A stretch of DNA of 64,000 bases, taken from Acanthosoma haemorrhoidale (lineage: Eukaryota > Arthropoda > Insecta > Hemiptera > Acanthosomatidae). This document shows, piece by piece, positions 1 through 9,886 of this stretch. Each line of letters begins with the position of its first letter. Position 1 is the stretch's first letter. The DNA lies in the NCBI GenBank assembly GCA_930367205.1, contig OV884011.1:36531754-36595753 (forward strand), in the 5' to 3' direction. The translations under genes were made by a program, and so were the position numbers. The notes below the pieces were generated by a model. That model had not been told where the DNA came from and searched no databases. It saw only the letters and a program-made list of their open reading frames with translations.

Positions 1-819
1 GGGGATATGAAAAAAAAAAAAGTTCACTTGTAAAAGTCCACTTAAACTTCTTCACGTAATGATATTCAAGACATCAATATCTTTCATTTGAAAACCTACT
101 TGATTTGATAGGAATTTTTTTTTTAATCACAAGCAATTGATTAATAATTGACCCTTCAATATATTTTATACAGCAGGTTTAATTTTTATCATCATCAGGG
201 CAACAAGTAAAACTTCAATGCTAAACATCATTCCTCTACTGAAACTTGGGTTGCTAAAAAATATTAGCTGTAAAAACGTGTAAGCTTTCACTTGAGCTCC
301 AAACAAATATTACATATTACCAATCATAATGGAAAGATATTTTCCGTTATATAATTATTTTGTTTTTATAGAAACCTACGTTTTTATTTCAAAGTAACCC
401 TTTATAATTTGCCATGGGACTTGTTTTATATTTTGTATCGTCGGGACGTCTAATTATACTATCACGCAAAATATCATATCTCTAAAACAACAAGATTATA
501 GTTGAAGTTACGAACTCGATGTTAATGACTGTTTAATTACTTATTATAATTATAGTTATAAAAAAAAATTACATGTCAAATGTTACTTTTATGTACAATT
601 TTTGTCCATAGCACAGGCAGGGAATTCTCTAAGACCGGGACAGACACCGATTAAATCCACTCAATTAAAAAAATACTACATCTTTCCAGAGCAGGCTGCA
701 GTCCTGGGGTCATCGATTAATTATTTATCATCAATGAATTTTGAATTTAACAACCTCTTTACTAATGATAGATTTACAAAATCATTCTCAATTTTTTTTT
801 TTGTTAAAATCGCCCCACT
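1..819. other. AT-rich sequence with one decayed dispersed-repeat copy
   Basis: No gene recognised. Positions about 125-230 resemble a diverged repeat seen again near 19.1-20.1, 25.8-26.2, 32.0-32.4 and 37.1 kb: a TTGATTAATAATTGACCCTTCA-like core followed by TTTATTTTT and a GGGCAACAAGTAAAACTTCAATG-like block that is matched at 19142-19168. The short open frame at 602-856 shows no recognisable domain and is not called. Confidence 0.5.
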
Positions 820-3800
820 TGGGAGTATTTTTATACTTTGTGAACTTGAGAACTAGCTGAGAATTGTAACTTCTTCCATCAACGTACTATACAAACACAA
901 TCGTGTCGTAAAAATTGTCAATCGTTCGCGTTGTTCTGTTGTCTTTTGCTTATAAAAAAAAAAAAATCAATCCATGAATTGTAAATTACTTAAATGCCTT
1001 GGATAACTATATATTATATTTTTTATAGTTATTAGTGCCAGTGTTTTTTTGTAGGACTCTAAAAAACTTCTTCCAATGTAGCCCAGAGAAGTTAAAATCT
1101 CGAACCTGAACATCAAAAGTTTCCGCCCGCCAACGCAGCTACACCACTAATTTCTCTTCAGTCTTTAGTCCCGATTAATAAATTAATAATTATTAGTTCA
1201 AACATGGCATCCCATTGGTATAAATTTAGTAATCTTTAGTAAAAGACGAAAGATTTATTCGCTTTGAAAGGAGACCAGGGTTATAAAGAGGAAAAAGTAT
1301 AAATTTAAATTTAATCACGAAAAGGTGAGCCCCATTACCTTTATTAGTCAGTTTAGTCCGTTTAGTCCAGTCACGTATAATGTATATCATTATACTTGTT
1401 TATTCATTATATAATTTTAATAAAATAACCAAACCTGTATATAATGTAGCGATGCTACAGGAAATACAAACATAATTTGTAAATAGATTCGCCTGAGGCT
1501 CTATAATTGTATATAATTATCTGTAAATTTAAAGGGGCTATGAAAAAAACAAAAAAAAAATTTAAATAATTATATAAAAAAATATAAATATTTACAAATA
1601 ACGGCCTAATGGTGAAGAAGCAATGCTACCATTGAGAAGATCTAAGCGAAAATCATAAGCTAATCCTGTAAATAAATTTTCTTTTTAAACGATAATTATA
1701 AAAATTTGAACTAAAGGGATACCATGCCTCAACTAGTAATTATTAAATTTTTTTGTAAAATGTGATAAATATTTAATTCATGTAATGCAGTTAAAAGCAA
1801 ATGAGAAATATTTTAAAACATAACTTATTAAAGATGAAAAATACTCCAACAATTTGTGATGTTTTTGAAGATTTATCGAGACCAGAGATACTGGAGAGAA
1901 TAGCGGTGTAGCCACGTGGTGTAACAAGGGGTTAATACAGTTTTGGATGGAAGTAAGTCGGCAATTTTTTTTTAACAGGTGTCCAAGCTATCTTGCCAAT
2001 TCGCGTCAAAAAACAAATCTAATGATTTATGATAACCTGAGAATGTCCCAAACACGAACAGGGAATGGTCTTGTTAAAAAGATCTAAGCGAATATTAGAA
2101 TGTACCCTGTTCGAATCCTATAACCATTTTTATTTTTTAACCACTAATGATTTACTTTTACACTAATGGGATACCATGCCTAAACTAGTAATTATTGCTT
2201 TTTTTTGTAAAATGTGTTAAATATCAAATGCTGTTAAAATCAAATGAGAAATATTTTTTCTTAAATCTTACTAAATTTGAAAAATGTTCAAGCGATTTAT
2301 GATGTTTTTGAAGATTTATCGACCTGAATCACTAGAGTAGTGGTAAAGCCTCGTGGTTGGGTGGTTACCAACAAAGTTATAAACTTTTTAGCTTCTCTAT
2401 GCCTCACATCAAATAAACTACAGCTAATAACTATAAAACGTAGAATATTTATTTCCCAGGCTATTAATGTTTTAAAAGAGTCATTTACTTGTGTATATTT
2501 GAACTATGGATTTTTCATTAAGCCTGTTTAGGCAATATTGAGGACTACAATTTTAAAAACAAGGTATATTTTTTATTAGCCATTATAGAAACAGGAAGCA
2601 CACAAATTTTGTATGTTAAAAAAAATATAATGCAAAGTAATATTTAAACAATTAAATATATCTTGTTGGATTATATATTAAAAAGATCTAAACGAAAATT
2701 AGATATTACGCTTCAACTAGTAATTATTACTTTTTTTTTGTAAAATGTGTTTAAATATTTAATTCATATGATACCGTTAAAAGCAAATGACAATTGAAGT
2801 ATTCATACAGCACCTTTCCCTTACTTTTACTCCTAACCAGCGCAATCTATCCCATGGAACTAACGTCGAAGATCTCCTTATTTCTCCGATTTCTCTTTCA
2901 TTTCCTCCAAATATATCAAATAGATTTGTTTTTTGATGATTAATGAAAAGACGCGAATTGGCAAGATAGCTTGGACACCTGTTAAAAAAAAATTGCCGAC
3001 TTACTTCCATCCAAAACTGTATTAACCCCTTGTTACACCACGTGGCTACGCCGCTATTCTCTCCAGTATCTCTGGTCTCGATAAATCTTCAAAAACATCA
3101 CAAATTTTTGAAGTATTTTTCATATTTAATCAGTTATGTTTTAAAATATTTCTCATTTGATTTTAACAGCATTATATGAATTAAATATTTATCACATTTT
3201 ACAAAAAAAGGTAATAATTACTAGTTGAGGTATAGTATCCCATTAGTGTAAAATTAGATCATTATTGGTTAAAAAATAAAAATATTTACAAGACTCGAAC
3301 TGAGTACATTCTAATTTTCGTTTACATCTTTTTAACGAGACTTTTCATTGTGCGCCATTGGGCCATTCTCTAGGAAATTCATATTTTGATATTTTATATT
3401 CATAGTTCAAATATACACAAGTAAATGACTCTTTTAAAACATTAATAGCCTGGGAAATAAATATTCTACGTTTTATAGTTATTAGCTGTAGTTTATTTGA
3501 TGTGAGGCATAGAGAAGCTAAAAAGTTTATAACTTTGTTGGTAACCACCCAACCACGAGGCTTTACCACTACTCTAGTGATTCAGGTCGATAAATCTTCA
3601 AAAACATCATAAATCGCTTGAACATTTTTCAAATTTAGTAAGATTTAAGAAAAAATATTTCTCATTTGATTTTAACAGCATTTGATATTTAACACATTTT
3701 ACAAAAAAAAGCAATAATTACTAGTTTAGGCATGGTATCCCATTAGTGTAAAAGTAAATCATTAGTGGTTAAAAAATAAAAATGGTTATAGGATTCGAAC

Positions 3801-5090
3801 AGGGTACATTCTAATATTCGCTTAGATCTTTTTAACAAGACCATTCCCTGTTCGTGTTTGGGACATTCTCAGGTTATCATAAATCATTAGATTTGTTTTT
3901 TGATGTACAAAAGACAAAAATATGTATGATTTTATTAATTGAGTTTAGATTAATGAAAATACGCGAATTGGCAAGATAGCCTGGACACCTGTTAAAAAAA
4001 AAATTGCCGACTTACTTCCATCCAAAACTGTATTAACCCCTTGTTACACCACGTGGCTACACCGCTATTCTCTCCAGTATCTCTGGTCTCGATAAATCTT
4101 CAAAAACATCACAAATTGTTGGAGTATTTTTCATCTTTAATAAGTTATGTTTTAAAATATTTCTCATTTGCTTTTAACTGCATTACATGAATTAAATATT
4201 TATCACATTTTACAAAAAAATTTAATAATTACTAGTTGAGGCATGGTATCCCTTTAGTTCAAATTTTTATAATTATCGTTTAAAAAGAAAATTTATTAAC
4301 AGGATTAGCTTATGATTTTCGTTTAGATCTTCTCAATGGTAGCATTGCTTCTTCACCATTAGGCCGTTATTTGTAAATATTTATATTTTTTATATAATTA
4401 TTTAAATTTATATATATTTTTTCTTAGCTCTCTAATTACAAGATTAAGGATGAGGGAAAAATAAAGGGATATTTGGGATTGAAATATATATATATATATA
4501 TATATACTTTTATTTATTTATTTATTTTTTTTCTTAGCTCTCAAACTTATAAAATAGGATGTGGGAAAAATAAAGAAAAATTATTTTGGGCTAATGAGTG
4601 CCTTTCACTAAGGGGAGTCCCCCATTTGAAGGATGTATGAGAAGGATATAGGGTGTGGAATGCCTAAAGGAGGCGGGTGGAATCAGGAAGGTAGTGAGAG
4701 TCTACCGAGGGTGCCATGTTTGAACTAATAATTATTAATTTATTAATCGGGACTAAAGACTGAAGAGAAATTAGTGGTGTAGCTGCGTTGGCGGGCGGAA
4801 ACTTTTGATGTTCAGGTTCGATTTTAACTTCTGGGCCACATTGGAAGAAGTTTTTTTGCGTCCTACTTAAAATACACTAGCACTATTAACTATAAAAAAT
4901 ATAATTTATAGTTGTCCAAGACATTTAGGTAATTTACAATTCATATTTTTTTTTATTACATAAACAAAAGACGAGAAAAGCTACGTGAATCATTGAATTG
5001 TTTGTATAACACTTTGATGGAAAAAGTTGTAATTCTCAGCTAGTTCTGAAGTAGACAAACTACCAAATCTACTGGCATGCGTAGGAAATT
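820..5090. repeat. Long imperfect inverted repeat (foldback-like), about 4.3 kb
   Basis: The left arm (about 820-2515) is matched by the reverse complement of the right arm (about 3397-5090). Anchor pairs are AACTAGCTGAGAATT near 850 with its complement near 5040; the block with CCCGCCAACGCAGCTACACC near 1125 with its complement near 4785; GGCCTAATGGTGAAGAAGCA near 1603 with its complement near 4360; and the GCCTCGTGGTTGGGTGG block at 2347 with its complement near 3560. Inside each arm are diverged tandem blocks of about 450-500 bp, each containing CTAGTAATTATT and TTTTTGAAGATTTATCGA; two further partial blocks lie near the centre, about 2680-3340. No transposase frame is visible. The structure is known from foldback-type elements and from head-to-head duplication; which applies is not decided here. 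Confidence 0.85.
1311..1557 (+). mobile_element. Poly(A)-tailed short retroposon, copy 1
   Basis: This 247-bp insertion sits in the left arm of the inverted repeat. It ends in an A-rich tail and is bracketed by a 10-bp direct duplication AAATTTAAAT (1301-1310 and 1558-1567). The right arm, read in reverse complement near 4400, has the uninterrupted AAATTTAAAT context and so acts as the empty site. The body (GGTGAGCCCCATTACC near 1324, then AATGTAGCGATGCTACAGG) is shared with copies at 52.9 kb and, on the minus strand, at 6.8 kb. It is probably a SINE or the 5'-truncated tail of a LINE mobilised by target-primed reverse transcription. No coding capacity was seen. Confidence 0.75.
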
Positions 5091-6782
5091 TCGAATATTA
5101 TGGTTCCTCTTGTATTGTATCAAATACAATTGAAGAGTTTGCAGCAAGAACGGCCATTTTCTACCTTTTTGAGTTACTTTTCACTTTTTTTTAGTTACAT
5201 GTTACTTGTGTAAAAAAAATCCTAATATTTTTGTTGTGATTTATTATAGTTTTTGATGAAAACGTATGTTTTTAAAAAATAAATCAGCCAACACAAAAGG
5301 GGGAAAACGAGTTGGCTCCAAAATTACAAAATTCATCCTGCTTTACATATATGTATTTTTTACATTTATATACTACTAAATAATTTGCTTCCGGATAAAG
5401 TATACGTAAAAAAAAAGATTTTTAAGTAACCTTAAAAATTCGATTTTAAACAGTTTTAGTGTTTCCCAAAAGTTAGAAAAATGTAGCCTACTGCTTCTTG
5501 CGGCATACCTTTCAATTATTTGAATCCCTCGTGGCATTTTTGAATTGTATTTGTAGTATTATTATTAGTGTCATAAAGGTTGTAAGTTACGACTATTTGT
5601 TCCTGATGCATTGTATACACAGCTGCAATAGGTTGGACAAGCTTACTTTAAGTAGTATTTAAGGTTATATGCTGTATCTATACATATAAATACTCAATTA
5701 AAGGAAAAGAATAATAATTCTCCCAGTTGAGGAAACAAAAATCTTAAGAAGGAAATTTAAAATAAATGCACAACTCGATGAGGTTAAAGATCCATATTTT
5801 TTATTTACTTCATTTCCTTTAAGAAGTGGTTGGTTTCCAATAAAGTAGTCTGCTAAAATGGAAGTATTCACAGGCGTCAAACCTCAAGTCTCCAAACATT
5901 TGGAGAACTGGTAAACGAAATACCCGATCCACCTTTTAGTCCATATCTGTATTGAAATCTATTATTACACCAAGTATGGTGGTAATAAAATTTTACACAT
6001 TCTAATCAAAGAATTTATTGCACGACTCAAGGATAAACAGTTTCGAGATAAATCGAATGATTTTATTATACCTTCAAGGTTGTTTTCTTCCCCCCATCAA
6101 TTTCTTTAAAGTCTATCGGCTTCCTGTTTGTATGCTTCACCAGCTTCATTCAAAGTCTTCTTTCATCAGTAACTGTATAGATCAGTTAATTGTGGCCAGC
6201 ATGACAGAATTTTATTTGTAGTCTTATTATTAGTATTAGTCTTGTGAAGTTTATAATTTGTTTGTTGAGCTGTATTCGTGGTCGTCTCGGGTTCGAATCC
6301 TGCCTTGTAACTATTGTTTATCTTTGATCAATGATTATTTATTTATAATTGCGTAACTAGTAATTGTTAATTTATCACTAAAGTATTTTTAATACATGCA
6401 TTGCTAAAAGCTATCGAGAATTAACGGGATCCACAACAGAGTTGATGGTCAGATGATGGAATTCTGAACAGATACAAATATTTTTATGATTTGTTCAATA
6501 AAAACTGTAACCATATATTAATATTAACAATTTTTTTTAAACTCTAAGCTAAATATTGGATAGATTATAGTGTGGATTCGGGCTCAGACCTACCGCCTAA
6601 CTTGCTGATTTATTTATAAAAACTTGCCACGTCTCTCAAATAACTACATGTAAATTGATCAATGGTTTATGGACTATGTATTTTTTTTAAATAAAGTACT
6701 TAGGAATTTGAAGAAACAATATTCAGAATCTTTTCGAGAGTTAAAATACAACAAAGGTTGATTGCCTGGAAAATTTTTTGTT
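5091..6782. other. No gene recognised; one tRNA-like B-box motif
   Basis: AT-rich sequence without a convincing open frame. Around 6290-6305 a GGGTTCGAATCC motif matches the tRNA/SINE B-box consensus, but no cloverleaf can be built around it, so at most it is a relic of a tRNA-derived SINE. Confidence 0.4.
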
Positions 6783-6879
6783 TTTTATTTTTCCCCTTTC
6801 TTTTTAGCGGCTTTAAATTCACAGATAACTATAGATCCTCAGGTGAATCTATTTACAATTTATTTTTGTATTTCCTTTT
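6783..6879 (-). mobile_element. Poly(A)-tailed short retroposon, 3' fragment (copy 3)
   Basis: Read on the minus strand, this stretch contains GGAAATACAAAAATAAATTG, then TAGATTCACCTGAGGATC, then TAAATTTAAAGCCGCTA and an A-rich end. That is the same order as the 3' half of the elements at 1.3 and 52.9 kb. Only about 97 bp remain. It marks the family as dispersed rather than local. Confidence 0.7.
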
Positions 6880-7395
6880 TGCTCAAACTTAAATTACTGA
6901 ATTACTGGAATGGGGTTAAATGACATATTTATATTGTTTTCTTCAAACATTTTTGTTACTGCCTTCAATGTGTCCTTAAAAAAGGGGACAACTGAGCACT
7001 ACCTGTATTTTAACAAAAAACTATCCAGTTTATTTTTCGAGGTGTAGTTAAGTATATCTTTAAAATTTCCGATTGATTGAATTATTTTTACGACCGCCTT
7101 TCCCTTCGGAAAGGCACCATTGTTACATTAACAAGCGTTCGGTGCAGTTTTGCAAAAATAGGAGAAATGTACATCACTGGCTGAAAAAGAAAACAACAGT
7201 TCGCTAGAACCTAAATCTGTATCATGTCAGAAATGTAAGTTCGCCTAAAAAAATTCTTTGTAGCTTTAAAGTATTGTATTATGCGAGATAAAGATTAATG
7301 GTTAGTTCTTTTTAAGCGAAAATTTTCTTTTTTCTGGGGGAAGAGATAATATTGTATGAGCATTGGCGAGAGTCTGGTTGGAACCAGAGGGGGTG

Positions 7396-7421
7396 TTACG
7401 TCAGGCGTTACGTCACGTGAC
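7396..7421. promoter_or_regulatory. Two TTACGTCA sites and a GTCACGTGAC palindrome
   Basis: TTACGTCA occurs at 7396-7403 and 7408-7415, the second overlapping the 10-bp palindrome GTCACGTGAC at 7412-7421. TTACGTCA is a CRE-type half variant recognised by bZIP factors of the CREB/ATF or PAR family. GTCACGTGAC is the E-box form preferred by MiT/TFE-type bHLH-ZIP factors (the CLEAR motif). Occupancy is unknown. Confidence 0.45.
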
Positions 7422-7608
7422 TCACGGCACTGCTTGCCTGGGCATCGCCAGAAGCAGTCTTGAAATAAAGATACAATTTATTGGAGATCGCGAGCTCGCC
7501 GCTTTCAATTATAAATATTAGCGGGCGGTTATCTCTTATATCCAAAACCGTTCTCGAAATACAATCAAATCTATTTTGGAAAATCAATGTAATTCCGTCC
7601 TTCTAGGG

Positions 7609-7633
7609 GTCACGTGACCTGCTCTAGACCAAT
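7609..7633. promoter_or_regulatory. Second GTCACGTGAC palindrome with adjacent CCAAT box
   Basis: A second exact GTCACGTGAC palindrome (7609-7618) lies 197 bp downstream of the first and is followed by CCAAT (7629-7633), the NF-Y core. Two identical 10-bp palindromes so close together are unlikely in AT-rich background. Confidence 0.45.
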
Positions 7634-8112
7634 CAGATTGTAGCAAATTTCAAAGGATTTTTCACATCTCCAACAACCCGTTGGAGTAGCTGGGGTAGCC
7701 ATTGCTGTGTTTGTGAATAGTAGCAAGTTTATATACACGTTAAAATCCGAATTGATCATGGGCACAGGAAATCATCCTTGCTTTGAAGGCCAAGAGCGGC
7801 CTTCCATAGGATTTAGCGTATGGTAGTAAATACTAAAATAAAATTTTCGGTTATTTAAAATAAAATGCTGGGAACTGACGAGCGGGCTCCCTCCAATCAG
7901 GGATGACTGCCGTCACTTTGACGGAGCTACTTTCCCAGTTTTGATAAGAAATACGAAAAATACCTTAGAATTCTTCATAATTTTGAAAAATAACGACCAA
8001 ATGTACAAAATTTCGGTAATAAATAGTCGTAATAGTGCAGGAATGATTATTTCGGCATATTGATGTATACCATTTTAGGCCCAGCATTATTGGCTTCTTC
8101 CCGAGTGGGGAG

Positions 8113-8141
8113 CCCGCCATGTTGACCAACTAAGCGCCAAA
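8113..8141. promoter_or_regulatory. GCCAT (YY1/Pho-like) and E2F-like sites
   Basis: CCCGCCATGTTG at 8113-8124 resembles the YY1/Pleiohomeotic core, and GCGCCAAA at 8134-8141 is the reverse complement of the E2F consensus TTTGGCGC. Both lie just upstream of the candidate first exon. Confidence 0.35.
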
Positions 8142-8289
8142 AGAGGAACTTTTTTGGTATTTTTTCACATTGTTTAGTTTAAAAAATAGTCAAGTAGCGT
8201 TTAATTGGCGTCAGGGCTACCTTACAAATGATGTTCAAGTACTGAAGTGGTTACTCCCCCTTTTGAGTATAATGGCTTAACCAAGCTTG

Positions 8290-8455
8290 TGTTGGGCTTG
8301 AGCTTCTCCCATCACCAGTGGCATTTATTTACTTTTAAGACTGGAAAGAGTGAATTATAAGTGATTAATACTAGTGTGTCAGATCCAGAAAAGAATTTTG
8401 TGATTGATGGAATAGTTATTATTATTGTAACAGTGATTTGGGATCGTTTTTAAAG
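8290..8455 (+). other. fs(1)h: Candidate non-coding first exon (5' UTR)
   Basis: Only the 3' boundary is supported: TTTTTAAAG followed by GTAAGC at 8456, a strong donor. The stretch has several stops in all frames, so it would be untranslated. The 5' boundary is arbitrary within about 8150-8350. It precedes the spliced open-frame exons at 9225-9886 and follows the promoter-like region. Assignment to the BET gene is inference. Confidence 0.4.
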
Positions 8456-9224
8456 GTAAGCTTGGGTCTAGCCTTTCTAGCCCTTAACTTATGACGCCTT
8501 TTATAGTATTAACTGTTTTTATTAGATTATAAATGTTGTGTTTGTTCAATTTTATCAAATTGGAGGTTAAACTATTTTATTATCGTAACGTAAATACTAG
8601 AACTTGCTATTGTGTTAGTTTTTGTTAAACTTAACCTCAATTGTACAATTAAATAAGTATATCTACTGTGTTTATGCCCATTTTTTACATGGAAATTATT
8701 GTTATTTATAAATCAGATAGCTGTAGAGTTGTTTATTATTACATTTTGTGATAATTGCAAAACTTTGGTAACATTTTGTTTCTGACTAACAGTAGCCATC
8801 TAACATGTTTTTTTATAGAAAACAATTAGTATTCATTTGATTAATATCTTTTTATGTATCGTTTGTATTTTTGAAGATCACATTCGGTAAATCTAAGGTT
8901 GCTTTCTTTATGTGCAGGTAGTGTGAAATGCGGTTTGTTATTCTCCGGAGTAACCCTGAGGCCACTTCTAAAATTCAATTTATTTCTTCAGTTTCCCCTA
9001 AGAGCTCTTATAACTAAATAAAATCAAGTACATTTTCAAATTTAAGTTGTTTAAGTAGGAGTAAGATGTGGGGAAATAGTTTTAGCTCTGGGTCTTTCTT
9101 TAAGTCGCTTTTTTCAAGTAGAGCTATGTAAGATTATCGAGGTCTGTTTTTGTTTTATTTTTATTAGTATAGTTAGTTTTAATTTGATTGTTATGATATT
9201 AACTGGACATTATCAATCCTGCAG

Positions 9225-9339
9225 ATCAAAACGTTCCTGTAAGATCATGATATCGCCCTATTGTCGTACCTGGACACAGAGACATTGGGCTCTCTCACAG
9301 TACTAATGAGCACCTCAGCGACAATTGATCCCTGGAAAG
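9225..9339 (+). CDS. fs(1)h: Candidate leader exon 2 with possible start codon at 9306
   Basis: The acceptor TCCTGCAG precedes 9225 and the donor AAAG/GTGGGT follows 9339. ATG at 9306 opens MSTSATIDPWK and the exon ends in phase 1. Together with the next two exons this gives 69 open codons across two in-phase junctions, which is more than expected by chance in this AT-rich DNA. I do not recognise the peptide. It could be an N-terminal extension of the BET protein, a separate small gene, or 5' UTR that happens to be open. Confidence 0.4.
9247..9306 (+). other. Upstream ORF overlapping the 9306 start codon (TAATG)
   Basis: ATG at 9247 starts a 19-codon frame that stops with TAA at 9304-9306. 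The last base of that stop is the first base of the next ATG, forming TAATG. Such an overlap permits termination-reinitiation in principle. It lies within the candidate leader exon and matters only if that exon is in the mature mRNA. Confidence 0.35.
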
Positions 9340-9598
9340 GTGGGTTTGCACATGTTTATGATTAATCATCAGACACTTCAAGAAATGAATGGTTAGTTTT
9401 CTATATTATTCTATAATTTTTTTATATAATTTATTTTAAATGTAGTTATCAAAACAGTGTGTCCTGTTTTAGTGAGTAAGTATTGTCGTATTTATTAATA
9501 CTTTTTTACATTCTTATTAAAGAGATCTTATAGAACGTCAAACATTTTTAATACTAATGTAAAGTGCTCTCTTGTTAATTAATCCTATTTTGTTCCAG

Positions 9599-9722
9599 AC
9601 CATCCTTCTCCCAAATCCCTTAAACCCCCTAAAAAACGGTTCCTACAATTATCCCGTTTCAAGTATAAAAATGGTCTCAAGAGATTAATTAAGTATCAGT
9701 ATTTATTGCTGCAAGGAAAAAG
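9599..9722 (+). CDS. fs(1)h: Candidate leader exon 3, basic open frame
   Basis: The acceptor TTGTTCCAG and donor AAAAAG/GTATAC bound 124 bp that enter in phase 1 and leave in phase 2. The split codon plus 40 codons read D-HPSPKSLKPPKKRF... and end in ...KYQYLLLQGK. The peptide is rich in Lys and Arg, followed by a Tyr/Leu-rich helix-like stretch. The other two frames contain stops. No named domain is recognised. It may be coding or an open 5' UTR exon. Confidence 0.4.
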
Positions 9723-9837
9723 GTATACCTATTTCCTATACCCTGGTTAATTTCTTCAAATAGGATCTTATATTTATGTACTCTTAAAAATTAAGTATAT
9801 AACGATTCGTTCTCTAATTGTTAATTTCTTTTTGCAG

Positions 9838-9886
9838 GAGTGTGGCCCGAATGCAACAAATGGACCCTGTACAACACAATAATTCA
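9838..9886 (+). CDS. fs(1)h: Candidate leader exon 4 with alternative start Met at 9851
   Basis: The acceptor TTTTTGCAG and donor TCA/GTGAGT flank 49 bp. They read (R)SVAR then MQQMDPVQHNNS and end in phase 0. Exon 44523-44783 also begins in phase 0, so splicing would give [20 protein letters not shown]...[15 protein letters not shown]. This makes 9851 a plausible start codon for the BET protein, with the 9306 frame being either an extension or leader. The junction is inferred, not observed. Confidence 0.45.

Larger units (their letters stand above)
7380..8290 (+). promoter_or_regulatory. Promoter-like region upstream of the 8.3-9.9 kb exons
   Basis: This stretch is less AT-rich than its surroundings and contains a cluster of recognisable binding-site consensuses: TTACGTCA twice, GTCACGTGAC twice, a CCAAT box, a GCCAT (YY1/Pho-type) site and GCGCCAAA (E2F-type). 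It directly precedes an exon-like stretch with a strong donor at 8456. A function as the gene's promoter is inference from position and motif density; no start site is proven, and no TATA box at a clear position was found. Confidence 0.5.

Noticed and set aside
2777..3010. 77-codon minus-strand frame in the palindrome centre
   Set aside because: Lies in repeated blocks of the inverted repeat, with no domain; related frames recur only because the DNA does.
6230..6320. tRNA gene at GGGTTCGAATCC
   Set aside because: No acceptor, D or anticodon stems can be formed around the B-box; at most a SINE relic.
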